A stretch of DNA of 64,000 nt from the NCBI RefSeq assembly GCF_028021195.1, contig NZ_CP115668.1:2294001-2358000 (forward strand), in the 5' to 3' direction. A program made the translations under genes and the position numbers. Numbering within the stretch: position 1 is the first letter of the stretch; each line of letters begins with the position of its first letter. Origin of the DNA: Cutibacterium equinum (GTDB taxonomy: Bacteria > Actinomycetota > Actinomycetes > Propionibacteriales > Propionibacteriaceae). The notes under the pieces were generated by a model. It was not told the DNA's origin and made no database searches. It was given only the letters and a program-made list of their open reading frames with translations. Below, one piece after another: positions 35,141 through 43,786 of this stretch.

Positions 35141-36052
35141 TCACTTGTTCTTCGGCTGGTTGGCCTGATCGATGTCGATCTGTTCCTTGGCAACCTCACC
35201 GGACACGGTCTGGGTGCCCTGGGTGGTGTCCTTACCGATGCGGATCTTCTCGGCAGCAACGGTCTCCTTGCCGACGACCGCGCGCTCCTCATGGGTCACG
35301 ATGTCCTGGGTGCCCTCAGACAGCTGGACGTCGTCAGCAGCGACCTCCTCGTCGAGAGGAACACGCTCGACGTGGATTTCCTCCCGCTCGACCGGAACCT
35401 GGACGGTCTCGGTGTCGTGGACAATGTGCTTGCGGATGCGGACGCGACCGGTTTCGACGCGCTCCTTACCGACCTTGAGGCGCTCCTCATGACGAACGAC
35501 GGAGCCATCCTCGGCCACCGGGGACTTCTGATCGGCAGTGGTCTGGGCCTTGGTGTCGGCGACCTTCTGGTTGTTGGCGTCGGCGACCTCGTGACCGGAG
35601 ACACCGTTGCCAGCAACACCCTGGTTGCCATTCGTCTCAACGGTCCGCTGGCCAGCCACTCCCCCGGCGACACCGTTTCCAGCCACGCCCTGATTGGCAT
35701 CCTTGGTGGCGTCCTTCTCGGAGCCGAAGGCATCGGAGTAGTAGCGGTACAGGGCGTCGGTCTCATCCTCGGAAAGATGGCCGTCGGGGTCAACGTTCGG
35801 AGCGTCCTTCACCTTGTCCTTGGAGTAGGGGGCGCGGACCTGGTCACCGGAGATGTCGAGGCCCTGGTACGGAACGAAAGTCTCGTTGCGTCCAAACAGA
35901 CCGGTCTTGACGGTCACCCATGCCGGCTGGCCGGAAGCATCGTCAAGATAGACTTGGCCGATTTCGCCAATCTTGTCACCGGACTGGTCAACAACGGTGC
36001 GATCATAGAGAGCGTCAATATTAGCGTGCGTAGGGGTCTCATGAGTCGGCAT
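35141..36052 (-). CDS. PRC-barrel and DUF2382 (YsnF/AvaK) stress protein
   Basis: A 303-residue protein. The N-terminal PRC-barrel (about 9-80) reads VVDQSGDKIGEIGQVYLDD and WVTVKTGLFGRNETFVP. The linker contains imperfect repeats of NQGVAGNGV(A/S)G. The C-terminal DUF2382 domain has a regular VRHEERLKVGKERVETGRVRIRK-type beta pattern, repeated as VTHEERAVVGKETVAAEKIRIGK. Proteins of this family rise in general stress and desiccation; a biochemical role is not known. It has no signal peptide. An AT-rich segment upstream (36010-36240) probably contains its promoter and overlaps the remains of pheA. Confidence 0.85.
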   Translation of the reverse strand: MPTHETPTHANIDALYDRTVVDQSGDKIGEIGQVYLDDASGQPAWVTVKTGLFGRNETFVPYQGLDISGDQVRAPYSKDKVKDAPNVDPDGHLSEDETDALYRYYSDAFGSEKDATKDANQGVAGNGVAGGVAGQRTVETNGNQGVAGNGVSGHEVADANNQKVADTKAQTTADQKSPVAEDGSVVRHEERLKVGKERVETGRVRIRKHIVHDTETVQVPVEREEIHVERVPLDEEVAADDVQLSEGTQDIVTHEERAVVGKETVAAEKIRIGKDTTQGTQTVSGEVAKEQIDIDQANQPKNK

Positions 36053-36349
36053 TCTTAAGTCCCTTCGTCTAGATTTCCGCGATATCCCAATCGGGGAGCC
36101 GACTGGGATCAGTTGACGCCTTCAACGATACAGACTTGAGAGTCATATTCAACCCCCTCCACCTCACGCTTATGGAATTTTTCAAAACCCCTTGCTTAGC
36201 GAATCTAAATATGTTACAGCTTGCACTCTCCACGAAGATGTTTTCGTTACCATTTCCCCACGATTCGCCGGAACCACCCCTCTGCCCCGCGTCATCCTCA
36301 TCGCAGAAGCCGCAGATGACATCCGGGTCTCCAGGCGCCGCAAACACCC

Positions 36350-36842
36350 TTGTAGAAGCGTTCGGATAGAACCCAAGGAAGAACATCTGGCGACTGATTC
36401 GATATAGCCCCTCGAGCACAGCCGTCATCCTCTCATCCACGACGTGGCCGACGACGTCGATGGAGAAGAGATACCCACCAAGACGACCCTTGGCTAATCT
36501 CGACCCAATTCTCGACAATCAATTTCGCGGAACGAGAACTGCTGCAGGAGTTACACCAAGGCACCAAGATGATCGCTCACGGGAACGATGACAACAGATG
36601 TGCGATCACTTCTTGCTTCGAGCAATCTTTTGGCCACTTCTTGCTACCACAATAAATCTCGTGGCAGCATCCGGATTATCGGCAATATCTTGTGCCAGGG
36701 CTGTCGATCCGTACATCGGTCCTGCAACTTCGGCGCAAACGGCGGCGTCAAAACGTGATTGCGGATCCGACACCGGTCGGGCTGACGCCTTGGCGCACGC
36801 CGTCACGCCAGCCACGAGATCACCACAGCAACCCCGATCCCG
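36350..36842 (-). pseudogene. pheA: Decayed prephenate dehydratase gene
   Basis: Pieces of PheA remain in three frames in the correct order. The first (36606-36830) encodes AAVCAEVAGPMYGSTALAQD then IADNPDAATRFIVVARSGQ, the classic dehydratase TRF motif region. The second (about 36515-36606) encodes DRTSVVIVPVSDHLGALV, an in-frame TAA at 36551-36553 where Glu is expected, then LLQQFSFREI, the start of an ACT domain. The third (36362-36518) encodes LSRIGSRLAKGRLGGYLFSI and FLGFYP, the end of the ACT domain. Thus two frameshifts and one nonsense change are readable, and the first half of the gene is gone. The place upstream of serS fits the usual actinobacterial order. Confidence 0.8.
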
Positions 36843-37607
36843 TCAGGCGGACATGTCTTCGAGCCGATCAAGGAGCTGGGCGCCGTTCCATGCCGGGTCA
36901 TCCGGGCTGGTCCACTGTGGGGCCGGACGGTCCAGAGCGCGCTCGAGAAGGTCGAGATATTCGCTACGGTCAACCTCGGTGACGCCCAGACTGGCCAAGT
37001 GCGGCGTGCTCCACTGCACGTCCAACAATCCCTCGCCGAGTTCACACACCAACCTCAGCAGAGCCGTCTTGGAGGCGTCGCGGCCATGTTGCGGGTCGTG
37101 GAACATCGATTCCCCACTGAACAGACCGCCCACATTGACGCCGTAGAGCCCACCCACGAGACGCCCCTTGTCGTCCCAGGTTTCCACCGAATGGGCCCAG
37201 CCGCGTCGATGAAGGTAGCCATAAGAGTCGATGACGCGGCCATCGATCCAGGCGTTGGGGCGATCCGGGTCGGCGCATCGTGCGATGACCTCGTCAAAGG
37301 CACGGTCGACGGTCGTCGTCTGATGTTTGGTCGTCTTGCGCAAGCTGCGAGCGACCTTGAGATGGCCGGGGAGTAGAACACCTCGGCGCATGGGAGACCA
37401 CCACGCCATCGCGCCCTGAAGTTGCGGGGGTACCTCGTCGTCAGCGATGGGCATCGGAAAGACACCCTCGTGGAGCGCCGTCAACACCAGTTGGGGGCCG
37501 AGCACCCCAGTGATCGCGATAAGGTCTTGGTCAGGCCATTGATCCGGGTCTCCGAACAGTTCTGGAACCGTCACCAACCTGGCCTCCTGTTGTCGCCGCC
37601 GGTCCAT
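36843..37607 (-). CDS. aat: Leucyl/phenylalanyl-tRNA-protein transferase
   Basis: A 254-residue Aat enzyme that adds Leu or Phe from charged tRNA to N-terminal Arg or Lys of proteins, marking them for ClpSP degradation. FPMPIADDEVPP, AMAWWSPMRRGVLL, YGYLHRRGWAHSVETWDD and the signature GLYGVNVGGLFSGESMFH are all present. The C-terminus WSTPHLASLGVTEVDRSEYL is also family-typical. Length is normal and no defects are seen. Its stop codon directly borders the decayed pheA. It is divergent from the metal-transport operon. Confidence 0.95.
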   Translation of the reverse strand: MDRRRQQEARLVTVPELFGDPDQWPDQDLIAITGVLGPQLVLTALHEGVFPMPIADDEVPPQLQGAMAWWSPMRRGVLLPGHLKVARSLRKTTKHQTTTVDRAFDEVIARCADPDRPNAWIDGRVIDSYGYLHRRGWAHSVETWDDKGRLVGGLYGVNVGGLFSGESMFHDPQHGRDASKTALLRLVCELGEGLLDVQWSTPHLASLGVTEVDRSEYLDLLERALDRPAPQWTSPDDPAWNGAQLLDRLEDMSA

Positions 37608-37681
37608 TGTCCCACCCTGGCAGCGACACCGTGTGTCGACGATGGTTGCGACTCAGCTACCAACATTAACCACCTCAATTA

Positions 37682-37705
37682 TTAGGTAAGGCTGGCCTTT
37701 GCTAA
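37682..37705 (+). promoter_or_regulatory. DtxR/IdeR/MntR-like metal box
   Basis: TTAGGTAAGGC (37682-37692), a 2-base centre and GCCTTTGCTAA (37695-37705) form an imperfect 24-bp palindrome with 9 of 11 positions symmetric. The left arm closely matches the DtxR half-site TTAGGTTAGGC. It lies 62 bp upstream of the metal-binding lipoprotein gene. Repression by a metal-loaded DtxR-family protein (iron or manganese) is inferred. Confidence 0.7.
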
Positions 37706-37766
37706 AGTCGCGGTTGCTCGGGTGAACACACGAGCGCACATCTCACACACTCTAGGAGCCAGGCTC

Positions 37767-38717
37767 ATGAAGTCCTCCATTCTTCGATCGGCCGCCGCCG
37801 TCGTCGCAGCATTGACCATGGCCGCCGGCATCGGCGGCTGTTCTGCCGAGAATTCCGACACCGGATCCGGTAATTCCGACAAGAAGACCCTCAACGTCGT
37901 CGCCTCCACCGGATACCTCGGAGACGCCGTCCACAACATCGCCCCCGACGCCAAGGTCAAGGTGCTCGTCAAGCCCGGCGGCGACCCCCACACCCAGGAA
38001 CTGTCCACTGGTGACATCGAGGCCATCGAGAAGGCCGACGTCGTGGTCTGGACCGGCCACGACATGGAGCACCACATGATGGACCACTTCGACAAGCTCG
38101 GCAACAAGCAGGTTCCCGCCGCTGAGTCCATCCCCGAGTCCGATCTGCTCCCCTGGGAGGAGGACGGCAAGGTCGAGGGCCACGATCCCCACGTGTGGAA
38201 CTCCCCTGACAACTGGAAGCACGTTGTGACCGCCACTGCGAAGAAGCTCGGCGAGATCGACAAGGCCAACGCCGACACCTACAAGAAGAACGGCGAGGAA
38301 TACAACAAGAAGATCGACGAGGAGAAGGCCAAGGCCGGCAAGCTCTTCGACCAGATCCCCCAGGATCGCCGTATCCTCGTCACCGGACACGATGCCTTCA
38401 ACTACCTCGGCAAGACCTACAACATCGAGATTCACGCCACCGACTTCGTCTCCTCGGAGTCCGAGATGAGCGCCGCCCAGCTGGACGACCTCGCCAAGCT
38501 CATCGCTGACAAGAAGATCAAGACGATCTTCCAGGACAACCTCAAGAACCCTGAGGCCATCAAGCACCTCAAGGAAGCCGTTGCCGCCAAGGGTGGGTCC
38601 GTGACTGTTTCTGACAAGCCGTTGTACGCTGACTCCCTCGGCGAGGAAGCCCCGGTCGACACTTACCTGGGCGTCTTCCAGTACAACGCGGAAACCATCA
38701 CCAACGCTCTCAAGTGA
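37767..38717 (+). CDS. ABC-3 metal transporter, substrate-binding lipoprotein
   Basis: A 316-residue cluster A-I (TroA/ZnuA-type) binding protein. The signal peptide ends at the lipobox GIGGC (Cys about residue 26). Metal ligands include His in GGDPHTQELSTGD, the acidic/His-rich GHDMEHHMMDHFD, GHDPHVWNSPDNW and GHDAFNYLGKTYN, and the late Asp/Glu area. There is no long His-rich loop, which favours manganese or iron over zinc, in line with the DtxR-like box upstream. The ATG at 37767 follows AGGAGCC. It heads a four-gene operon with the ATPase and two permeases. Confidence 0.9.
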   Translation: MKSSILRSAAAVVAALTMAAGIGGCSAENSDTGSGNSDKKTLNVVASTGYLGDAVHNIAPDAKVKVLVKPGGDPHTQELSTGDIEAIEKADVVVWTGHDMEHHMMDHFDKLGNKQVPAAESIPESDLLPWEEDGKVEGHDPHVWNSPDNWKHVVTATAKKLGEIDKANADTYKKNGEEYNKKIDEEKAKAGKLFDQIPQDRRILVTGHDAFNYLGKTYNIEIHATDFVSSESEMSAAQLDDLAKLIADKKIKTIFQDNLKNPEAIKHLKEAVAAKGGSVTVSDKPLYADSLGEEAPVDTYLGVFQYNAETITNALK

Positions 38718-38771
38718 GCACAGCGGTGTTGCCCACTGCAGGTGGGCGGCACCAGCCTGCAAGGAGAAGCC

Positions 38772-39521
38772 ATGACCTCATCCGAACCCACGGCCCTCGA
38801 GGTTGACGACCTCACCGTCGCGTATCAGGACACCATCGCCCTGTCCCACGCCACCCTCAGCCTGCCCACGGGTGAGGCCCTGGCTCTCCTCGGCCCCAAT
38901 GGAGCTGGCAAGTCCACCCTCATGAAGGCCATCCTCGGGCTCGTCCCCACCCTCACTGGATCCGTCCAGATCTTCGGCAAACCCCTCAACCAGATGCGTC
39001 GACGCATTGGGTACATGCCGCAGGCTGCCGAGGTCGACTGGGACTACCCGGCGACCGTGGGCGACGTCGTGGCTCAGGGAACCTTTGGCAGGCTCGGATG
39101 GTTCAAGCGCCCCGGGGCCGCCGAAAAACAGATTGTCCGGGAGTCGCTGGAGACCGTCGGCATTGCGAAATATGCCGACCGGCACATCACTGAACTGTCC
39201 GGTGGTCAAAAACAGCGGACCTTCATGGCGCGAATCCTGGCTCAGCGCCCCGACTTCTTCTTCATGGACGAGCCCTTCGCCGGGGTCGACGCTGCCAGTG
39301 AACGCACCCTGATGTCAGTTCTCGACATGCTCGTCTCGGAGGGGAAAACCCTCGTCATCGTCCATCACAACCTCGCCAGTGTGGCTGACATCTGTACCTG
39401 GGCGTGCCTGCTTGCCGAGGGGAAGGTCGTCTCGGTTGGTCCCCTTGCCGAGGCCTTCACCACCGAGACGGTCCACACCGCCTACGGCATCAGCGACGAC
39501 ATCTTCACGGGGGCACGATGA
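38772..39521 (+). CDS. ABC-3 metal transporter, ATPase
   Basis: A 249-residue ABC ATPase. Walker A is GPNGAGKST, the Q-loop region is GYMPQAAEVDW, the signature is LSGGQKQR (the final R is usual in the metal family) and Walker B is FFMDEPFAG, with a switch His in VIVHHNL. It energises import by the two permeases that follow. The ATG at 38772 follows AAGGAGAAGCC. The stop overlaps the next start (ATGA). Confidence 0.93.
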   Translation: MTSSEPTALEVDDLTVAYQDTIALSHATLSLPTGEALALLGPNGAGKSTLMKAILGLVPTLTGSVQIFGKPLNQMRRRIGYMPQAAEVDWDYPATVGDVVAQGTFGRLGWFKRPGAAEKQIVRESLETVGIAKYADRHITELSGGQKQRTFMARILAQRPDFFFMDEPFAGVDAASERTLMSVLDMLVSEGKTLVIVHHNLASVADICTWACLLAEGKVVSVGPLAEAFTTETVHTAYGISDDIFTGAR

Positions 39522-40477
39522 GCGCCCTCATGCTGACCCAGATCACTCCTCTGACCGGGATCATCCCCGCATCGGAGTTCTTCGGCAGCTACACCTACCG
39601 GACGATGCTCATCGGCACGGTTCTCATCGGATTGTTCTCAGGTGGGCTGGGGTGTCTGCTCTACCAGCGCAAGCAATCCCTGCTGGCCGACGTCATTGGT
39701 CACTCCGCGATCGCTGGGGTCGTCGGGGCCTTCATCGTGTCGGCAGCGGTGTTCCACGTCAACGGCCGCTCCATGGTCACATTGACCATCGGTGCCGTCA
39801 TCTCCTCAGCCCTGGCCGCGCTGTTGGCCAACGCGATCAGCGCCCACTCCCGGGTGAGTATCGACGCGGCGATGGCCATCTGCCTGGCGCTTTTCTACGG
39901 CGGTGGCATGGTCGGGCTGCGCATCATCGCCGGGTCCACCCTGCCCAACCGCCAGGGAATCAACACCTACCTCTTTGGCAACGCAGCCACCCTGACGACC
40001 GAGGACAACACCGTCATCCTCATCTTCGGGCTCATCGCGGCCACGGTAACGGCCTTCACCTGGCGTGGGCTGACACTTTTCATCTTCGATCCGGTGTTCG
40101 CGACAATGTCCGGGTACCGTGGGCGGACCGTTTCGACGATTTTGTTCCTCGTGACGACGACATCCATCGTCATCGGGGTCAAGACCGTGGGTCTTGTGCT
40201 CATGATTGCCTTCGCGATCATGCCGGCTGCCACAGCCCGACTGTGGGTGCGACACATGCACACCATGATCATCCTGGCCGCCATTCTGGGGGCGCTGTGC
40301 GGAGCTGTCGGCTCGTATCTGGCCGTATGCATGGGCCGGGTTCCTACCGGTCCGGTGATTGTCGTCGTGCTGTTCGTCGTGTTCGCCTTCTCGATGGTCT
40401 TTTCCCCGCATCGATCCTTGACGCAGATTCGGGTGTCGCGGCGTCGCGCACTGGCAGCACAGACGGAGGGGAACTGA
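39518..40477 (+). CDS. ABC-3 metal transporter, permease 1
   Basis: A 319-residue ABC-3 family permease with eight or nine hydrophobic segments. The family motif SLLADVIGHSAIAGVVGAF lies near residue 55, and VGLVLMIAFAIMPAATARLW near residue 230. The start codon overlaps the stop of the ATPase gene, so I reject the longer frame from 39404. It pairs with the second permease to make a heterodimeric channel, as in TroCD, MntCD and SitCD. Confidence 0.92.
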   Translation: MSALMLTQITPLTGIIPASEFFGSYTYRTMLIGTVLIGLFSGGLGCLLYQRKQSLLADVIGHSAIAGVVGAFIVSAAVFHVNGRSMVTLTIGAVISSALAALLANAISAHSRVSIDAAMAICLALFYGGGMVGLRIIAGSTLPNRQGINTYLFGNAATLTTEDNTVILIFGLIAATVTAFTWRGLTLFIFDPVFATMSGYRGRTVSTILFLVTTTSIVIGVKTVGLVLMIAFAIMPAATARLWVRHMHTMIILAAILGALCGAVGSYLAVCMGRVPTGPVIVVVLFVVFAFSMVFSPHRSLTQIRVSRRRALAAQTEGN

Positions 40478-40478
40478 C

Positions 40479-41429
40479 ATGCCACTCATCACCTCCATCC
40501 TGCTGTTGGCTATCGTCACGGCTGTCACCTGCTCGGTGCCCGGGATTTTCCTCGTCCTACGCCATCAGTCAATGCTCGTTGACGCGATGTCGCATGCAGT
40601 GCTGCCGGGGATCGCCATCGGAGCGCTGCTGTCAGGGTCGTTGAATTCCCCGCTCCTGGTCATCATCGCGACCCTCATGGGGTTGATCGTCGTCATTGGC
40701 GCTGAATGGCTGGCCCGCACCGGACTGGTCACCGGCGACGCCAACCAAGGGCTGATCTTCCCGGTGCTGTTTTCCATCGGCGTCATCTTGTTGTCGACAG
40801 TGTTGACCGAGGTTCACATCGACGAGTCGACGATTCTTGCCGGCAACATCAACCTTCAGGCACTGTCGGTGAACCACATCGTGTTGGGCACGATCGACAT
40901 CGGCCCCATCACCATGTGGAAGGAGATCGTGGTGTGTGTCATCACTGCGGTCTGCCTCTTCGCGATGCGCCGGGTGCTGGCGGTCGCGACCTTTGACCCG
41001 CAACTGGCTCGCACCATGGGCCTGCCAGTCCGGTTGACCAACGGAATCCTCATGTGCCTCATCGCCCTGACAGTGGTGGTGTGTTTTGATGCGGTGGGGT
41101 CCATCCTCGTCGTCGCACTCATGATTGCTCCGCCGGCCACCGCTCTCCTGCTGGCGAAGACCCTGCGCCGGATGGCGGGATGGACCGTCGTCGTAGCGGT
41201 GGTTTCGGCCGTCATCGGGTTCGAGCTGGCGAAAACCTGGGACCTGGCAACCTCGTCCATGATGTCGGCGGTCTCCGGAGTGGTGTTCCTGGTTGTGCTG
41301 GTCGGCACGACCATCGCGACGCGCATTCGACAGCGTTCCCTGGCCAAGAAACCAGCCCGGACCGAGGTTCAGGTCTCCGACAGCCGGGCAGGGTCCACGA
41401 AGGCCCTCACCGACGCTGCGCTGTCCTGA
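40479..41429 (+). CDS. ABC-3 metal transporter, permease 2
   Basis: A 316-residue ABC-3 permease with about eight hydrophobic segments. The motif SMLVDAMSHAVLPGIAIGAL is the counterpart of the one in permease 1, and AVGSILVVALMIAPPATALLL recurs near the same depth. The gene starts one base after the stop of permease 1. A basic C-terminal tail (about residues 285-316) faces the cytoplasm. Having two separate permeases is usual for Mn/Fe systems of the SitABCD kind. Confidence 0.92.
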   Translation: MPLITSILLLAIVTAVTCSVPGIFLVLRHQSMLVDAMSHAVLPGIAIGALLSGSLNSPLLVIIATLMGLIVVIGAEWLARTGLVTGDANQGLIFPVLFSIGVILLSTVLTEVHIDESTILAGNINLQALSVNHIVLGTIDIGPITMWKEIVVCVITAVCLFAMRRVLAVATFDPQLARTMGLPVRLTNGILMCLIALTVVVCFDAVGSILVVALMIAPPATALLLAKTLRRMAGWTVVVAVVSAVIGFELAKTWDLATSSMMSAVSGVVFLVVLVGTTIATRIRQRSLAKKPARTEVQVSDSRAGSTKALTDAALS

Positions 41430-41485
41430 CGGCGGTCCGGATAACCGACGGTCGCCGTTAACTGTTCGGGCCGGTCACACAGTTC

Positions 41486-41540
41486 GTTTGCGCTCACTGG
41501 CCGTTTTGCGCTCACTGGCCGTTTTGCGCTCACTGGCCTT
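41486..41540. repeat. 18-bp tandem repeat, three copies
   Basis: The unit GCGCTCACTGGCCGTTTT starts at 41490, 41508 and 41526; the last copy is shortened. It lies 60 bp after the metal-transport operon. A loose hairpin with arms ACGGCG/CGCCGT (41429-41458) precedes it and may serve as the terminator. Nothing else is recognised between 41540 and 41760. Confidence 0.88.
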
Positions 41541-41782
41541 GCGGGCTTGTCCCGCCATTGACGTCTCGGTGATTTTTGTCAGCCGAGGGTGGGGCCGAGC
41601 ACTCCAGTGTCGCCTCCCCCACCCCATCTGACACTTTTCGCACTGCGGCACGGGCACCCTCCTTGGGGAGCAAGATGTTGCGGGGCCGGAACCCATACCT
41701 GCGAGGTCACGTGTCGTATCCTCTGCGAGACCCACAATGAACCACACCAGTCGAATTACACCTGTGTGAGTTGTCCCCAGTT

Positions 41783-41803
41783 GGTGGATAACCCTGTGGA
41801 TAA
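41783..41803 (+). promoter_or_regulatory. Two adjacent DnaA-box-like sites
   Basis: TGTGGATAA at 41795-41803 is a perfect DnaA box. GGTGGATAA at 41783-41791 differs by one base; the two are 12 bp apart in the same orientation. They lie about 115 bp upstream of the siderophore-interacting protein gene. With only two boxes and no replication gene nearby, an origin is unlikely; a regulatory or titration role is possible. Confidence 0.45.
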
Positions 41804-41916
41804 CTCCCGGAGTAGGGGTTCTTTCACCGTCAGACCCCCTCACGCTCACCCGGAAGCACCGCACCCACGACACATTTGACAACGCTGCCGTTTCATAATT
41901 GATGTAGCCTGGCCAC

Positions 41917-42696
41917 ATGGTCAGAGCCCAACGTCTGGCGCGAGTCCGCGAGGTCCGCCACGACATCCCGAACGTCATCTCGATCGACTTCGAACCGTGC
42001 GACATGCCGCCCATCACCTCGGTCGACGATCACGTCAAGATCGTCCTACCCTCCGACGGATCCGACCTCCGCGCACCAGTCAGTCAGGACGACGCCCACC
42101 CCCTGCTGCGCACGTACACTCGTCGCCGATGCTCGGCTGACGGGTCGTGGGGCATTGACGTCCTGCAGTTCGGTGCCGAGACCGGGACAGACGCCCATGA
42201 CGGCCCCGGGTCCCAGTGGTCAAAAATCGTCGAGCCCGGAGACCAGGTGGCAGTACGGGGGCCGGGGGGCCATTGGCAGATGCCTTCAGACCTCACCCAT
42301 GTGCTCGCCGTCGCCGATGCGGTTGCTCTGCCGGCAGTAGCGAACACCCTGGCCTCCCTGCCGGAGTCGGCCCGCGCCACCGTCGTCATCGTCGAGGGAC
42401 ATCACATTTATCCCCTCCCCGACAACGACCGCGTCACGATCGTGACGGCTCCCCGGGACCCCGAGGGAATTTTCGCCACCGTCCGAGACCTGGACCTTCC
42501 TCGCGACACCCACGCCTTCGTTCACGGGCAAGCCGCGATGGTCCGCCCCATGCGCCGTCACCTGCGCCTCGAGCGCGGGTTACCCAAGGAGAGGGTGCAC
42601 TTGTCGGCCTACTGGTTCGCAGGGCGCGACGCCGACGGCTGGCGCGCCATGAAGAAAGACTTCAACCGCTCGATGGAGGCTGAGTCGGGAGACTGA
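41917..42696 (+). CDS. Siderophore-interacting protein (ferric-siderophore reductase)
   Basis: A 259-residue SIP/ViuB-family flavoprotein that releases iron from ferric siderophores in the cytoplasm. The FAD-binding motif is PLLRTYTRRRC (RxYTxR), followed by GPGSQWSKIVEPGDQVAVRGPGG. The C-terminal NAD(P)H-binding lobe includes LAVADAVALPAVANTL and ends with VHLSAYWFAGRDADGWR. Length is normal. It forms a metal cluster with the upstream transporter and the nearby ferritin. A bidirectional terminator follows. Confidence 0.9.
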   Translation: MVRAQRLARVREVRHDIPNVISIDFEPCDMPPITSVDDHVKIVLPSDGSDLRAPVSQDDAHPLLRTYTRRRCSADGSWGIDVLQFGAETGTDAHDGPGSQWSKIVEPGDQVAVRGPGGHWQMPSDLTHVLAVADAVALPAVANTLASLPESARATVVIVEGHHIYPLPDNDRVTIVTAPRDPEGIFATVRDLDLPRDTHAFVHGQAAMVRPMRRHLRLERGLPKERVHLSAYWFAGRDADGWRAMKKDFNRSMEAESGD

Positions 42697-42729
42697 GGGG
42701 GTTCTATCTGAGCTGTCTACGCACACAAC

Positions 42730-42768
42730 ATTGAGGGCCGACCTGCGTGAAGCAGGTCGGCCCTCAAT
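42730..42768. terminator. Bidirectional terminator between SIP and uppP
   Basis: A perfect 17-bp stem (42730-42746 against 42752-42768) with a 5-base loop sits midway between convergent stop codons. Confidence 0.85.
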
Positions 42769-42782
42769 GAGTCGGATGGGGA

Positions 42783-43637
42783 TCAGGCGGTGACGACGTT
42801 GGTCAGAATGAGGGCGATCATGATCAAGCCCACGACGATCCGGTACCAGATGAAGCCAGTGAACTTGTTCGAGGAGACGAACTTCAGCAACCACGCGATA
42901 GAGGCGTAGGCCACGATGAGCGAGACCACCGTCGCCACAATCGTCGGCCCCCAACCAATCGCGTTGGCTCCGCCGCTGGCGGTGGAAATGTCACTGGCGG
43001 CCGAGACGGTCTCGTAAATGCCGGCAGCCACCAATACCGGGATACCCATGAAGAACGACAGCCGAGTTGCGGTCGCGCGATCGAACCTACGGAACAGACC
43101 GGCAGAAATCGTCGCACCTGACCGTGAGATGCCGGGGAAGAGAGGGGCCAGCGCCTGGAAGCAGCCGATGAAGATGGCGTCGACAATGCCAACTTCCTTC
43201 ATGCCACGATCAAGACCCGACTGACGGTCTCCCAGCCACATCACGCCGCTCCAGACGATGAGGGCAATGGCGACGACCCACAGAGAACTCAGGGTGTTCT
43301 CGATGGCGTCCTTGAACAACAGTCCGACGATGCCGACCGGAATCGAGCCAACGATGATGCCCCAGCCAAGGGTGTAATCCGGATCACTGCGATCCTCCTT
43401 ATGGGCCAGACCCTTGCACCACGCGACGACGATGCGCACGATGTCGGACCAGAAGTAGATGATGGCGGCGATGATTGCGCCGACCTGGATGATCGCAGTG
43501 AAGGCGGTGATTCCGGCGCCCTGGATGTCGTATCCAAGCAGCTTTTCAACGATGCGCAGATGGCCGGTGCTGGAGACGGGAAGGAACTCGGTAATGCCCT
43601 CGACGATGCCGAGGATGACGGCATGCAGCCAGTTCAC
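42783..43637 (-). CDS. uppP: Undecaprenyl-diphosphatase
   Basis: A membrane enzyme (BacA/UppP) of 284 residues with about eight hydrophobic segments that recycles the undecaprenyl carrier for peptidoglycan synthesis and confers bacitracin tolerance. The first signature is GIVEGITEFLPVSSTGHL near residue 10 with its catalytic Glu and Ser residues. The second, FPGISRSGATISAGLF, is near residue 168 with the essential Arg. Both are intact. It stands alone between the SIP terminator and the ferritin gene. Confidence 0.95.
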   Translation of the reverse strand: MNWLHAVILGIVEGITEFLPVSSTGHLRIVEKLLGYDIQGAGITAFTAIIQVGAIIAAIIYFWSDIVRIVVAWCKGLAHKEDRSDPDYTLGWGIIVGSIPVGIVGLLFKDAIENTLSSLWVVAIALIVWSGVMWLGDRQSGLDRGMKEVGIVDAIFIGCFQALAPLFPGISRSGATISAGLFRRFDRATATRLSFFMGIPVLVAAGIYETVSAASDISTASGGANAIGWGPTIVATVVSLIVAYASIAWLLKFVSSNKFTGFIWYRIVVGLIMIALILTNVVTA

Positions 43638-43786
43638 GGATGGAAACCTCTCGATTGGGGGCCGTGGGGATGCGGCAGACGCTCATCCACGTCAATGCAT
43701 CCGAGGTCACACCATAGATGAAGATACCGACAGTTCTGGGCCGCACACATCCCTATGCCACGCGGGCGAACCCGCATGGGTCCACG

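Noticed and set aside
36069-36518. A 149-codon frame that might be a new small gene
   Set aside because: Its first 50 codons are the ACT-domain end of PheA; the rest is read-through past the old gene end. It is annotated as part of the pheA pseudogene.
38772-41429. Naming the metal operon znuABC
   Set aside because: The DtxR-like box, two permeases and no His-rich loop do not support a zinc-specific name, so no gene symbols were given.
41783-41803. Chromosomal origin suggested by DnaA boxes
   Set aside because: Only two boxes, no dnaA, dnaN or AT-rich unwinding region nearby.
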